A DNA stretch of 64,000 bases from Cymbidium sinense (Eukaryota; Streptophyta; Magnoliopsida; Asparagales; Orchidaceae). This document shows, piece after piece, positions 1 through 11,611 of the stretch (position 1 is the stretch's first letter; each line of letters opens with the position of its first letter). Where the stretch lies: positions 50,040,703 through 50,104,702 of the forward strand of contig CM038214.1 in the NCBI GenBank assembly GCA_021442155.1, written 5' to 3'. Under the pieces are notes generated by a model that was not told where the DNA came from, made no database searches, and was given only the letters and a program-made list of their open reading frames with translations. The position numbers and the translations under genes were made by a program.

Positions 1-133
1 TAAAGACAGCCCATAAGGAATAGATCGATCATCCATTCTTGTTTATCCATCCCTTCTAACCACTACCTGAGTAGCGGATCACCATCATATCCCCATCCCT
101 CTGCCACCACCACTAAAACCTCCATTGTTTTTG
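1..133 (-). pseudogene. Glycine-rich RNA-binding protein (GRP7-like) gene fragment, copy 1
   Basis: This is the left-most of three related fragments and is cut by the window edge. It matches the copy starting near 6530 (shared words such as AAAGACAGCCCATAAG and the CCACCACCACT glycine-codon stretch), so read on the minus strand it covers the end of the glycine-rich tail and the start of the 3' untranslated region. It stops at about 133, where TTTAGG-type repeat begins, and lacks the roughly 200 bases of glycine-rich and RRM-end coding sequence that copies 2 and 3 keep. No usable reading frame remains. The identification rests entirely on similarity to the other two copies. Confidence 0.6.
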
Positions 134-639
134 GTGGTTTAGGTTTTATTTTATTTTAGGTTTAGGTTTTAGGTTTTATTTTATGTTTATTTTAGTTTTA
201 TTTTTTATTTAGGTTTAGGATAATTTTTAGTTTATTTTATTTTATTTAGTTTAAGTTTAGGTTTAGGTTTTATTTATTTTAGTTTAGTTTATTTAGTTTA
301 AGTTTAGGTTTATTTTATTTTGTTTATTTTATTTTTATTTTCAGTTTAAGCTTTTTTTCAATTTAGGATTAAAGTTTTATTTTTTTTATTTTTAAGTTTT
401 ATTTTTTATGTTTATTTTTTAGGTTTAGGTTTTTATTTAGTTTTTATTTTGTTTTATTTTATGTTTATTTTATTTTAGTTTTATTTAGGTTTTATTCTTA
501 AGTCTTTATTTTTACATGTTTTTTTTATTTTTTTATTTTAGGTTTATGTAGGTTTTAGTAGGTTTTATTTTATTATTTATTATTTATTTACATTATTTAT
601 TTTAGTTTAGATTTTTTTTAAGTTTGGCTAGGTCTTTAG

Positions 640-1115
640 GTTTAGGTTTTTTGGTCTGGGTTTGGCCTGGTTTTGGGTTTGGTTTGGTTTGGGTTTTGGG
701 CTCATGGTTTTAGTTTGGCTTTTTGTGGTCAGAGCTCAGGATCTAGGTTTAGGGTGTGGCTCAGGTTTGGCCTAGGTTTTAGTATAGTGGCCCAGTGGTT
801 GAGCTCAGTCAGGTTAGGAAGCCCAGTTTAGTGAGGTCATTTGAGTTGTGATCTAGGAGTTTGTTTAAACCTCAGCTCAGGGAAGTCCAACCCATCCTCA
901 GGGTTGTGATCTATTCAGTTTAGAGCCTGGCTCAGGGTAGAGGATTTAGGGCCCAGGATCTGTTAGGTGGCTCAGTTTAGGGTTTGGTTCAGTTTAGGTG
1001 GGTATTTTGGGGCTAGGTGTTTAGTTTAGGCCCAGTGTCAGTACTAGGGCCAGTTTAGTAGGGTAGGGTCAGTGGAGGGTAGATTTAGGTTTGGGGTTGG
1101 TAGTTTATTTGGCAT
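640..1115. repeat. C-bearing telomere-variant block (CTCAG/GCCCAG words)
   Basis: The heptamer-like repeat here carries C at positions where TTTAGGG has T, giving words such as CTCAGG, GCCCAG and GCCTGG. The block sits just left of the junction box at 1125, which is the position a TTTAGGG sub-array holds in the better preserved units. It is therefore probably an altered telomeric sub-array. Similar blocks recur through the first 11 kb. Confidence 0.6.
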
Positions 1116-1124
1116 GTTTATTTT

Positions 1125-1143
1125 GAAATTAAGCAAACCAATG
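1125..1143. repeat. Junction box (degenerate)
   Basis: GAAATTAAGCAAACCAATG is a degenerate form of the recurring TTAAGTAAACCAGTAGG box. It separates a heptamer-variant block on the left from a T-rich body on the right, as the better copies do. Confidence 0.6.
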
Positions 1144-2699
1144 TTTTAAGTTTATTTAGTTTATTTATTATTTATTTAGTTTATTTTAATTTTAATTTTA
1201 ATTTAGGTTTTTTATTTTATTTAGTAGTTTATTTATTTTAGTTTTGGTTTATTGTTTATTTTTTTGGTTTAGTTTATGTTTCCTTTAGTTTAATTTATTT
1301 TATTTTATTTTAGGTTTAAGTTTTATTTTATATACATAGGTTTAGTTTAGGTTTTTTATTTTAATTTAGGTTTAGCTTTAGGTTTTATTTAGGTTTATTT
1401 TGTTTTATTTTTAGTTTTAGTTTAATCATGGTTTATTTTATTTTATTTAGTTTTAGATAGGTTTAGTGTATTTTAGGTTCGATTTAGGTTTTATTTATTT
1501 TAAGTCTCAGGTTTAGGTTTATTTTATTTTATTTTATTTTAGGTTTAGGTTTATTTTCTTTAAGTTTATATTATTTTATTTTTTGTTTTACTTTTAGGTT
1601 TATTTTTAGGTTTTAATTTAGTTTTAATTTTATTTAATTTTAAGTTTATTTTATTTTATTTTTTGTTTATTTTTATTTTATGTATTTAATTTTAGGTTAT
1701 TTTAATTTTAATTTAGTTTAAGTTTTATTAATTTTATTTTAGTTTAGTTTTATTTTAGGTTTAGGTTTTATTTTATTTTAGGTTTAGCTTTTAGGTTTTA
1801 TATTAGGTTTTATTTGTATGTAATTTAGTTTAGTGGTTATTTTATAGTTTTAATTTATTTATTTAGAGTATTGTGGGATTTATTGTATTTTAGGTTTAGG
1901 TTTTGTTTAATTTATTTTAATTTAGGTTTGGGTTTATTTTATTTTGTTTATTTTATTTATTTTGTTTGGTTTAAGTTTTATATTTTATTTTATTTTTTAG
2001 GTTTATTTTAGGTTTTATTTTTTAGGTTTATTTTAGGTTTAGGTTTTATTTAGTTTTATTTTGTTTTATTTTAGGTTTATTTTATTTTTTATGATTGGTT
2101 TATTTTATTTATGCATATTATTTTAGGTTTATTTTATTTTAGTTTAGTTTAAGTTTTATTTATTTTATTTTAGTTTAGTTATTTAGGTTTAGATTTTAGT
2201 TTAGATTTTAATTTATTATTTATGTTTTGGTTTTATTTTATTTTTATGTTTAGGTTTAGGTTTTATTTTAATTTCAAGTTTTGATTTTATTTTAGGTTTA
2301 TTTTTAGGTTTTATTTTTAGTTTAGGTTTAGGTTTATTTTTTCTATTTTATTTTATTTAGTTTAGAGTTTATTTAGGTTTATGTAAGTATTTATTTTTAG
2401 ATTTATATTTATTTTAGATTGAGTTTATTTTATTTATAGTTTTTTTATTTAAGGATTAGGTTTTATTTTTTATTTTTAGGTGGTTTATTTGATTTTATTT
2501 AGTTTATTTTATTTTAATACATTTTAGTTTTATTTTATTTAGGTTTTTATTCTTATTATTTTTGTAGTTTAGGTTTTATCTTATTTATTTATTTTAAATT
2601 TTATTTGGGTAAGGTAAGTTTTATATTTATTTATTTAATTTATATTTTATCTGTTAGTGGTAGTTTATTTTAAGCTTATTTTAATAGGTTTAGGTTTTA

Positions 2700-3140
2700 G
2701 TGTTAGTTTATGGTTTGAGCTCAGTTTTTGGCTCAGGGTTTAGTGGACTCAGGTGGCCTAGGGCTCAGTTTATATCTTTTAGAGTTTTAGTGCCCAGTGA
2801 TCAGTGGCCTAGTTTAGGTCAGCCTAGGCAAGGCTCAGTCCAGCCTAGGTTGTGGTTTGTGGCCTGTAATCAGTGCTCAGGGTCTTATAACTCAGTGGCC
2901 TAGAGCCTAGGGCTCAGTGGTCAGGTCAAGGCCTGGCCTGGTCAGCTCAGTCAGTGGTCCTTTAGCTCAGTGGATAACTAGGGCCTGTGGCTCAGACCCC
3001 AGCTCAGTGGCCCAGTTAGGGCCCAAAGTTGGTCAGGTTTAGGCTCATGGCCTGGGTTTTAGGTCAGGGCCTTTAGGGTTGGCTAGTTTCAGGGCCTAGG
3101 GTCACTGAGGGTCATGGTAGGGTTTGACTCAGGGTTAAGG
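2700..3140. repeat. C-bearing telomere-variant block
   Basis: Dense CTCAG, GCCTAGG, GCCTGG and CCCAG words mark an altered heptamer array ending at the junction box near 3147. A 67-codon open frame on the plus strand lies wholly inside it and is not a credible gene. Confidence 0.6.
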
Positions 3141-3146
3141 TTCTTT

Positions 3147-3173
3147 ACAAAGAAAGAAAACCAAACCAGTAAA
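3147..3173. repeat. Junction box (degenerate)
   Basis: An A-rich stretch followed by CCAAACCAGTAAAT keeps the AAACCAGTA core of the box. T-rich body resumes directly to its right. It lies about 2.0 kb from the previous box and about 2.1 kb from the next strong one. Confidence 0.55.
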
Positions 3174-5290
3174 TTTTAGTCATTTTAGTTTATATTTATT
3201 TTATTTTATTTAGTTTATATGTTTTATTTTAGTTTATTTTTTTAGTTTATGATTATTTTTATTTTAGTTTAGTTTATTTATTTATTTTAACAAGGTTTAT
3301 TTTTTTTTTTTTTTAAGTTTAAGTTTATTTTTTTTGTTTTAAGTTTAGGTTATAAATTTTATTTTGGTTTTATTTTAGGTTTTATTTTTAGTTTAGGTTT
3401 AGGTTTATTTTAGTTTATTTTATTTATTTATTTTATTTTTTTATTTTTTAGGTTTAGTTTATTTATTTTATTTAAGTTTTTAGTTTAGGGTTTAGGTTTT
3501 ATTTTTTATTTTTTTAGGTTTTATTTCTTTATGCTTATGTTTTTATTTAGTTTTTATTTGATTTGATTTTAGTTTTATTTTATTTATATTTTAAGTTTAA
3601 TTCTTTTTTTTTAGGTTTTTAGTTTTTTTAGTTTAGTTTAGGTTTTTATTTATTTTATTTTAATTTAGTTTTTATTTTATTTAATTTTCTTTTAGTTTAG
3701 TTTATGTTTTCCACATTATTTTTTATTTATTTTATTTTGGTTTATATTTTTTTATTTATTTCATTTTTAGATTTTATTTAGTTTCGATTTAGGCTTTTAG
3801 CTTTTTAGGGTAGTTTGTTTTGGGGTTTTGGGTTATGGTTTTAGGGTTTAGGGTTATTTTAGCATTTAGGGTTTTGGGTTTAGGGTTTAGTATTTTGGAT
3901 TTATGTTTAGGTAGCGTTAGGTTTAGGGTTTTATATAAACCCAAACAAGAAGGTTTAGGTTTATTTAGTTTATTTAGTTTATTTTTTTTTATTTATTATA
4001 TTATTTTATTTTATTTTATTTAGTTTATTTTATTTTATTTAGTTGGTTTATTTATTTTAGTTTAGGTTTCATTTTAGTTTATTTTTTTTGGTTTAAGTTT
4101 ATCTTTATTTTATTTTTTGTAGTTTAATTATTTATTTTAAAGGTTTAGTTTTATTTTATTTTTATGTTTAGGTTTAGGTTTTTTTCTTCTTAGGTTTAGG
4201 TTTAGGATTTTATTTTTGGTTTATTTTTAGGTTTTATTTTTTTAGTTTATTTTAGGTTTATTTTATTTTATTTATTTTGCTTATTTTAGTTTAGGTTTAG
4301 GTTTATTTTATTTTATTTTAGTTTTTTTTTAGTTTAGGATTTTAGGTTTTATTTTTATTTATTTTTAGGTTTACTTATACATTTATATTTTATTTGCTTT
4401 ATTTAGTTTTATTTTATTATTTTTAGGTCCATTATTTTATTTTATTTTTTAATTTTAATTTATTTTAGGTTTTAATTATTTTAGTTAAGTTATTATTTTA
4501 TTTATTTTTTTATTTTAGGTTTAGCTTTATGTTTAGTTTATATTTCATTTATTTTATTTTTATTTTATTTTGGAATCATTTATTTATTTTATTTTTTTTT
4601 ATTTTTAGTTTATTTTATTTCTTTTAGGGTTTTATTTAGGGTTTTGGGAGGTATGGTTTATGGTAGAGGCTCAGGGCCCAGGTTTAGGGCCCAGGGCCTG
4701 TGGAGTCTCAGTTTAGTTCTGGGGGCCCAGTGGTAGGGCCCAGATTTGGGGGTGGTTGGTCAGGGCCCAGTTTGGGCCCAGTCAGTGGTCAGAGGTGGTA
4801 GGGCCTGGGCCTTTAAAGCAACCCCAATGTCAAATTTACATAGTATTTAGCTTATTTTTATAAGCAAACTGGTGTTTAGTGGGGTTTCAACCTCAGTTTC
4901 AGTTTAGGGATGTGGGTTAAGTTTAGTGGTCAGTTTGGGGCCTGGGATATCTGAGGCCCATGATCTGGGCCTAGGGTAAGATCCGTATTTTTATTTATTT
5001 ATTTTATTTTTATTATTATCTTTATTTCTTAGACAATTTTAGTGTTTTTTTTATTGTTTTGTTGGCTCAGTTAGCCTATTTTAGTTTTTTAGAGTTTTTA
5101 ATTTATTTTTTAGTTTAGTTTTAGGGTTAGGGTTTGTGTTTAGGTCAGGGCTCAGTTTAGTGAGGTTTAGGGCTCAGTTTAGGGTTTAGGGTTGTGGAGG
5201 CTCAGGGCTTTTATAGGCCTGTAGGGTAGTTTGAGTGTGTCCAGGGCTAGTAAGTGGCCTAGTATTTGGCTCAGGGTTTAGCCAGAATTT

Positions 5291-5320
5291 TAAATGAAAA
5301 GACTAAGTAAACCCATATAT
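5291..5320. repeat. Junction box
   Basis: An A-rich run is followed by GACTAAGTAAACCCATATAT, preserving the TAAGTAAACC core. A C-bearing variant block lies to its left and a T-rich body to its right. Weaker look-alikes also occur near 4815 and 4861. Confidence 0.6.
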
Positions 5321-6319
5321 GTTTTTTAGTTTTAGTTTATTTTTAATTTTAGTTTATTTCATTTCTTTATTTTTATTTAGTTTGGTTTATTTATTTTAGT
5401 TTTTGTTTTTTATTTTAGTTTATCTTTTAGGATTAGGTTTAGGTTTATTTTTATTTTTTAATGTACTTTTTTTTTTAATTTATTATTTTATGTTTAGGTT
5501 TTATTTTTTATTTTTAGGTTTAGATTTAGTTTTTTATTTTCTTTTTTTATGTTTAGGTTTTATGTTTATTTTTAAGATTTATTTTTTAATTTAGGTTTAG
5601 GTTTATTTTTAGTTTATTTTATTTTTTTAGTTTTGATTTAGGTTTAGGTGTAGTTTATTTTAGGTTTAGGTTTAAGTTTTATTTATTTTAGCTTAGTTTA
5701 TTTTAGTTTAGGTCTAGGTTTATTTTATTTTTATTTTAGGTTTCAGTTTTTTTTAGTTTAAGATTTAGGTGTAATTTTTTATTTATTTTTAAGTTTTATT
5801 TTTTAGGTTTATTAAACTATTTAGGTTTAGGTTTTTATTTAGTTTTTATTTTATTTTAAGTTTATTTTAATTTTATTTTAGGTTTAGTTTTATTTTTATT
5901 TTGGTTTTTTATTTTTTAGTTTAGTGTATATTTTTATTTATTTTATTTTAATTTACATTTTATTTTATTTAGGTTAAGTTTTATTTAGGTTTAGTTTATG
6001 TTTTAATATGCTTCATTTATTTTATTTATTTAATTAATATGTCTTTATTTATCTTATTTTAGGTTTTAGGTTTAGGTCTAGCAAAGGCCTGGTAGGAGTT
6101 TATGGAAGTGGGGTGGTCAGTGGGTTTATGGGGAAGGCCCAGGATTTAGAGTTTAGGGTCAGTGAGGGTTTAGGGTAGGGTTAGGGTTTAGTGTTTAGTG
6201 TTTAGAATTTAGGTTTAGTTTTGAGTTTTGGGGTGGGTAGGGAGTTTTTGGCTAGTTTTAGTTTTATGGTAGGGTCTTTTGATTTTGGGTAGGGGCCTGG
6301 GTATGAAGTTTAGGATTTT

Positions 6320-6352
6320 GTTTTTTAAAAAAAATTAAGTAAACTAGTTGGT
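6320..6352. repeat. Junction box next to pseudogene copy 2
   Basis: T-run, A-run, then ATTAAGTAAACTAGTTGG, a well preserved box. Only about 30 bases of telomere-like repeat separate it from the 3' end of the glycine-rich protein pseudogene. Confidence 0.7.
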
Positions 6353-6379
6353 TTAGGGTTTAAGGTTTAAGGTTTTTTT

Positions 6380-6832
6380 AATAGAGAATAAATTCAGATT
6401 CAACATTTCTTCTTTTTGAACTTATCAACCAAAGTAGCACTCCAAGTTTTCTATGACACAAGAGATGATATAGATAAAAAATGAGCACACATAGAGAAAA
6501 TAAGAAATCTAGATAAGTAGAACTCTCTATAAAGACAGCCCATAAGCAGAGATCGATTGGCCATTCGCTTTCTCAGTCCATCAACCACCCTCGCTTTGTA
6601 GGATCCACCATCATATTCCCGATCTCTCCCACCGCCACCACTATGATTGTAACCGCCATTGCTCCTCCTGCCTCCATAACAACCATAGCTCATACCACCA
6701 CCTCCATATCCACGAGCACCTCTACATCCCCCACCACCACTGTGATAACTACCTCCTCTGCCTTTGCCTCCACCGCTAGATCTAGACTGAGCCTAGTTGA
6801 TGGTGATATTCCTGCCGTCAAGGTTCTACCCA
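6380..6832 (-). pseudogene. Glycine-rich RNA-binding protein (GRP7-like) pseudogene, copy 2
   Basis: Read on the minus strand, this encodes the end of an RNA-recognition motif (NLDGRNITIN, then a stop, then AQSRSSGGG) followed by a glycine/tyrosine-rich tail (RGYGGGGMSYGCYGG, YNHSGGGGRDREYDGG). That order is typical of plant glycine-rich RNA-binding proteins, which act as RNA chaperones in splicing and stress responses. The Glu codon expected after NITIN/NITVN is a TAG stop at 6793-6795. Everything upstream (RNP1, RNP2, the intron region) is missing, and past the glycine tail the natural C-terminus is lost. The left side carries A/T-rich 3'-UTR-like sequence and a short T-run, as expected for a 5'-truncated retrocopy inserted by LINE machinery. 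No intron is visible, but the fragment may be too short to include one. Confidence 0.8.
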
Positions 6833-8086
6833 CTCTTAGGATTTAGGTTTAATTTTAGGTTTGCCAGGCTTTAGAGTTTAGTTTATTTTAAGATTAGGTT
6901 TAGGTTTTATTTATTTTAGTGTAGTTTATTTTAATTTTGGTTTAGGTTTATTTAATTTTATTTATTTTATTTTTATTTTAGGTTTAAGACTTTTTTTAGT
7001 TTAGGGTTTAGGCTTTAATTTTTATTTATTTTTAGGTTTACTTTTTAAGTTTAGGTATTTATTTACTATTTATTTTATTTTATTTTTGGTTTATTTTAAC
7101 TTTATTTTTTATTTATTTTTTATTTTGTTAAGATTTTTTATTTTTATTTTTATTTTTTTTAGATTAGTTTTTCTTTATTTTATTTTAGTTTATTTTTATT
7201 TTTTATTTTATTTATTTTAGTTTTATTTTATATTTTATTATTTATTTTTAGTCTATTTTATTTTATTTATTATTTATTTAGTTTAGGTTTTATTTAATTT
7301 TTTATTTAGTTTAGTCAGGTTTTTTAAGGTCAGGGTTATGATCAGCCTCAGACTTTAGGGTTTTAGTTTAGTTAGTTTAGTGGGTTTAGGTCAGGGTTAG
7401 GTCAGTTCCCAGGGCCCAGTTTAGTATGTGGCCCAGTATTTGGGGTCTGTTTAGCCTCAGGGCTCAGTGGCCCAGTTTAGGAGGGCTCAGTAGGCCTTTT
7501 TAGGGTAGGCAGAGAGTTAAGATCTAGCCCAGGGCCTGGGGTCAGCCAGGGCTCAGATCTGGATTAGGGCCCAGCCTCTGGTCAGTTTCAGTTCATCAGC
7601 TCAGGTCTTCTCAGGGTCAAGTTTTTAGAGCCTTTGGGCCCAGTATCCCAGGCCTGGATCCAGGGTAGAGTATTAAGCCTTTAATATGCGCCTGACGAGC
7701 TCAGGTTTTAGGTTTATTTAGTCATTACTTTATCTTAGGTATCTTATTTTTATCTTTACGTGCAGCCATTTTATTTAAGTATCCCAGGTTATTTAGGTAA
7801 ATTTATATCTCCATAAGTTTTATTTGAGTCAGCTTTTGGTGGGTTAGTCAGGGTAGGGTTAGGGCCCAGGGTTTATTTAGGGCCTGGGGTCAGTGGTAAT
7901 GATTGGAGCCTGGTGCTATTAGGTTTAGGCTCAGGATTTAAGGCCCAGGATTTTAGGATTTAGTGTTGCTTAGGGTTTATGGCCTGGGGCACGCCTAGGT
8001 GGCCTAAGTTTTATGGTTTAGCCCAGGGCTGGCATGGGCCTAGGGTTAGGGTTATGGGTTTAGGATTTAGGTTTAGTGAATTTATG

Positions 8087-8113
8087 ATTTTTATTTTAAA
8101 TTAGTGACCAGAG
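8087..8113. repeat. Junction box (weak)
   Basis: TTTTATTTTAAATTAGTGACCAGAG keeps the T-run, the AAATTA and ACCAG parts of the box but has lost the middle. It is placed about 1.8 kb after the box at 6320 and the same body type follows. Confidence 0.4.
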
Positions 8114-9944
8114 TTTAGGTTTATTTAATTTATTTTATTTTTATTTATTTTAGTTTATTTTATTTTATTTTATGTGATTTTTTATTTTATTTAAGTATTT
8201 ATTTTATTTTAGTTTAGGTTTTAATTTTTTGTTTATTTGTGATTTAGGTTTTATTTCTTTTAGTTGAGTTTTATTTTAATTTTAATTTTAGGTTTAGGTT
8301 TTATTTTATTTTTAGGATTTGGTTTTAGGTTTTATTTTATTTTTTTAAGTTTAGGTTTTATTTTGAGTTTATTTTAGGTTTTATTTTAGTTTAGGTTTAT
8401 TTTAGTATATTTTATTATTTTTATAGGTTTAGGTTTAGGTTTAGGTTTAGTTTATTTTATGTTTAGGTTTATGTATAATTTATTTTAGTTTAATTTATTT
8501 TTAGGTTTATTTATTTTAGTTTATTATATTTTATTTAGTTTAGGTTTAATTTTTCTTAGTTTAGGGTTTAGGTTTTATTTTTTTATTTATTTTTAGGTTT
8601 TAATTTTAGGTTAATATTTCAAGTTTGGGTTTTTATTTAATTTATTTATTATTTTTTAGGTTTATTTCAGTTTTATTTTATGTTTAGTTTTTATTTTATT
8701 AAGGTTTTTTATTCTTAGGTTTATTTTATTTTATTTAGTTTAGTTTACGTTTTTCTTTATTTTATTTTAGTTTATTTCTATTTTTATTTTTATTTTATTT
8801 TTAGGTTTGGGTTTTTTATTTTTTTATTATTTATTTTATTTAGGTTTATCTTTTATTTATTTTACTTTTAGGTTTTATTTAGTTTAGCTCAGTTTCTGTT
8901 TTAGTGGTTTAGGATTGGTTTAAGTTTAGATGTATTTTGTGGGCTCAGGATCTAGGATCTTTAGGTCAGGGTCTGATCAGGGCTTGGTAGTAGGCCTCAT
9001 TTGGTAGGTTAGAGTGTAGTTTATTTAATGCCTGGGCTCAGGCCTTTATTAGTGGCCTGGGAGTAGAAGTGAGGCCAAAGTTTATTTAGGGTCAGGTGCT
9101 CAGGGCCCATGGTTTGGATCTAGTGATTGGTTTTATTTAGGATTTAGTGGAGAGTGGCCTTTGTGGCTCAGTTTAGGTGTGGCAGGTACTGGTGGGTTAG
9201 CCCATTTAAGTGTGATAAGTATTTGGGTTTAGGGTTTAAGGTTAGTGGTCTTGGCCTAGGCTCAGGAAGATTTAGGGCCCAGGGTGGCTCAGAGTTTTGG
9301 GTTTGGGAGAATATGGATAAGCATGGTTGGTCAGTTTGGTAGGGTCCTGGGCTCAGTGGCTCAGCCTGAGTTTAGGGCTACAGATTTGGGTGGTCATTTA
9401 GGGCCTAGGATTAGGATCTGGGCTCAGAAGGGTATGTTAAACCAGCCCAACCCAGAGATTTGGTAGCCAGTTTTATTTACTTTAATTTAATATTTTAGGT
9501 TAATTTATATTATTTTTAGGGTTTAGGGTTTAATTTTATTTTATTTAAGTTTATTCTTTTTATCTTTATTTAGAGTTTATTACTATTTTATTTTATGTTT
9601 ATTCATTAGGTTTGTTTTCTGGTTTAGATTTAGGGTTTGTGGTTTATTATTTTGGCCTGTGGTTTAAGTTTTAGTTAGGCACTGGTCATGGTTTAGTTAT
9701 TAGGGTTTAGGGTTTAGATGTTTATTATTTAGGGTAGGTACATTTAGGTTTAGTTAAGAGCTTGGGTAGGGTTTCCAGGTGGCTCAGTGGTCATGTTAGC
9801 CTAGGTGGACTATGTCAGTTTAGGGCCTAGGTTTGTTTCAGTGTCAGGTTTAGGGTTTAGGGTTTAGGCCTGGGCCATCAGATTTTTTTAGGTTGCCTAG
9901 GGTTTGGCTTAGGTCGTTTGGTTAGTTGGTCAGGTCAGGATTTA

Positions 9945-9970
9945 GTTTTAAAAAAAAAAGCAAACCGCAC
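9945..9970. repeat. Junction box (degenerate)
   Basis: A T-stretch and an A-run followed by GCAAACCGCAC. It lies between a C-bearing variant block and a T-rich body. Confidence 0.5.
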
Positions 9971-10447
9971 TTTTGCCTGGTTTAGTTTCTTTATTTAATT
10001 TATTTTATTTTATTTTAGGATCATTCTTTATTTATTTTATCTTTTATTACATTTAGTTTTATTTTATTTTTTTCCCCAGGCCTATTTTATCCATTTAGCC
10101 AGTTTTATTTATCCCACTTTTAGGTTTATCTTTATCTAGCTTTTTTTAGGGCCTAGAGTTTAGGGTTTAGGGAGTGAGTGCTCATGCCAGGGGCCTAGGA
10201 TTTAGGGCTTGGTTTGGCCTTTAGGGCTTAGGCCTGGCATCAGGGTCAGGGTCACATCAGTGTAGCCTTTAGGTAGTTTAAGATTTAGCCAGGGTCGTAG
10301 GTCTGGGCTGGTTTAGGATTTAGGGTTTAGGATTTATGGCCTAGGGTATGGTGGCTAGTTTAGGGTTTGTGGGCTCAGGTAGGTTAGCTTTTTGGGTTTA
10401 TTTATGGGTGGTTTGAGATTTAGGGTTTAGGATTTAGAGTTTAGGAT

Positions 10448-10478
10448 TTTTTATTTATAAATTAACTAAACCAGTAGT
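10448..10478. repeat. Junction box
   Basis: A T-rich run followed by AAATTAACTAAACCAGTAG is a good match to the box. It lies about 0.5 kb after the previous one, close to the short spacing seen in the 25-39 kb block. Confidence 0.65.
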
Positions 10479-11611
10479 TTTAAGTTTATTTAAGTTTTTA
10501 GTTTATTATTTATTTATTTATTTTAGTTCATTTTATTTTTAATTTTTATTTAGGTTAGTTTATTTATTTTAGGTTTTATTTATTTATTTTTTATTTTATT
10601 TTTTATTTTTAGGTTTAGTTTATTTTTTAGTTGAATTTTATTTTATTTTATTTTAGGTTTAAATTTTTTTTTATTTTTTGGTTTAGTTTAATTTTTTATT
10701 TTGTAGTTTAGGTTTTAGGTTTTATTTTAGGTTTATTTTTATGTTTTATTTTATAGTTTAGGTTTAGGTTTATTTTAGTTTATTTATTTTATTTTAGTTT
10801 TAGTTTTAAGTTTGGTTTTATTTTAGGTTTTATTTATTTTCGTTTAGTTTATGTATAGGTTTATTTATTTTAGTTTATTTTATTTTATTTAGTTTAGGTT
10901 TAGTTTTTTTAGTTTAGGGTCTAGGTTTTATTTTTTATTTATTTTTAAGTTTAAATTTTAAATTTAGGTTTTTATTTAGTTTTTATTTTATTTTATTTTA
11001 GGTTTATTTTATTTTTATTTACATTTATTTTTATTTTTTATTCTTTGGTTTATTTTATTATGTAATTTAGTTTTTTTATTTTATAAATTTTATTTTATTT
11101 TATTTTTATTTGTAGTTTAGTTTAGTTTTATTTATCATATTATTTTATTAGGTTTAGGTTTATTAATATTTTATTTTTAGGTTTATTTAGTGCAGTAGGT
11201 TTTTTCAGTCAGGGTCTAGTATAGGGTTTTTAGGAAAAGGCTAGGATTTTGGGTTTAGGTGTTAGTTTATATGTTTATTTGTAGGTTTAGGTTTAGTTAG
11301 TTTTTTGTGGTTGAGAGAGAGAGTCATAGGTCAGGAGTTATTTGTGGCTCAGTAGGGTTTAGGGTTTTGGGTTTAGCCAGCCAGATGGGTTTAGGTTTAG
11401 TTTAAGGGGTTTTGGGTTTGTGGTTTAGTATTTTAGGTTTTTAGGGAGTTTTTAGGGTTTAGGTTTAGGTTTGTTTATGGTGTAGGGTTTGGGTTAGGGT
11501 TTGGTTAGATAGGGTTAGGGTTTAAAGCAGGTTTAGGGTTTTAGGGTTTACAATTTTAGGGAGGAGGTTTTATGAGTGGTGGGTTTAGGGTATTAGGATT
11601 TATTTTTTTTT

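Larger units (their letters stand above)
134..6375. repeat. Diverged telomere-derived satellite, left block
   Basis: This is more than 6 kb of low-complexity DNA in which the plus strand is very T-rich and C is almost absent outside certain blocks. Words such as TTTAGG, TTTTAGG, TTTATTTTA and GGTTTAGG dominate. It alternates between T-rich bodies (for example 1150-2690, 3180-3795, 3960-4640, 5320-6060) and G/C-richer blocks of altered heptamers (640-1115, 2700-3140, 4640-4990, 5110-5285, 6075-6320). A short junction box follows most of the G/C-richer blocks. Open frames here are products of stop-poor T-rich composition. I see no gene. Confidence 0.85.
6833..11602. repeat. Diverged telomere-derived satellite
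   Basis: This continues the left block. T-rich bodies lie at 6840-7310, 8110-8890, 9470-9600 and 10480-11190. C-bearing heptamer-variant blocks lie at 7310-8085, 8890-9460, 9640-9945 and 10150-10445, and a TTTAGGG-like stretch at 11200-11600 leads into the first LINE. Short plus-strand open frames near 9154-9466 lie inside a variant block and have no protein-like features. I see no gene. Confidence 0.85.

Noticed and set aside
5403..5594. Phe/Leu-rich plus-strand open frames in the satellite (also 3820-4023, 51905-52090)
   Set aside because: These are translations of TTTATTTT/TTTAGG low-complexity repeat with no conservation of frame between units.
6643..6846. Thr/Ser-rich plus-strand open frame
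   Set aside because: It is the complement of glycine-rich codons of the GRP pseudogene on the minus strand.
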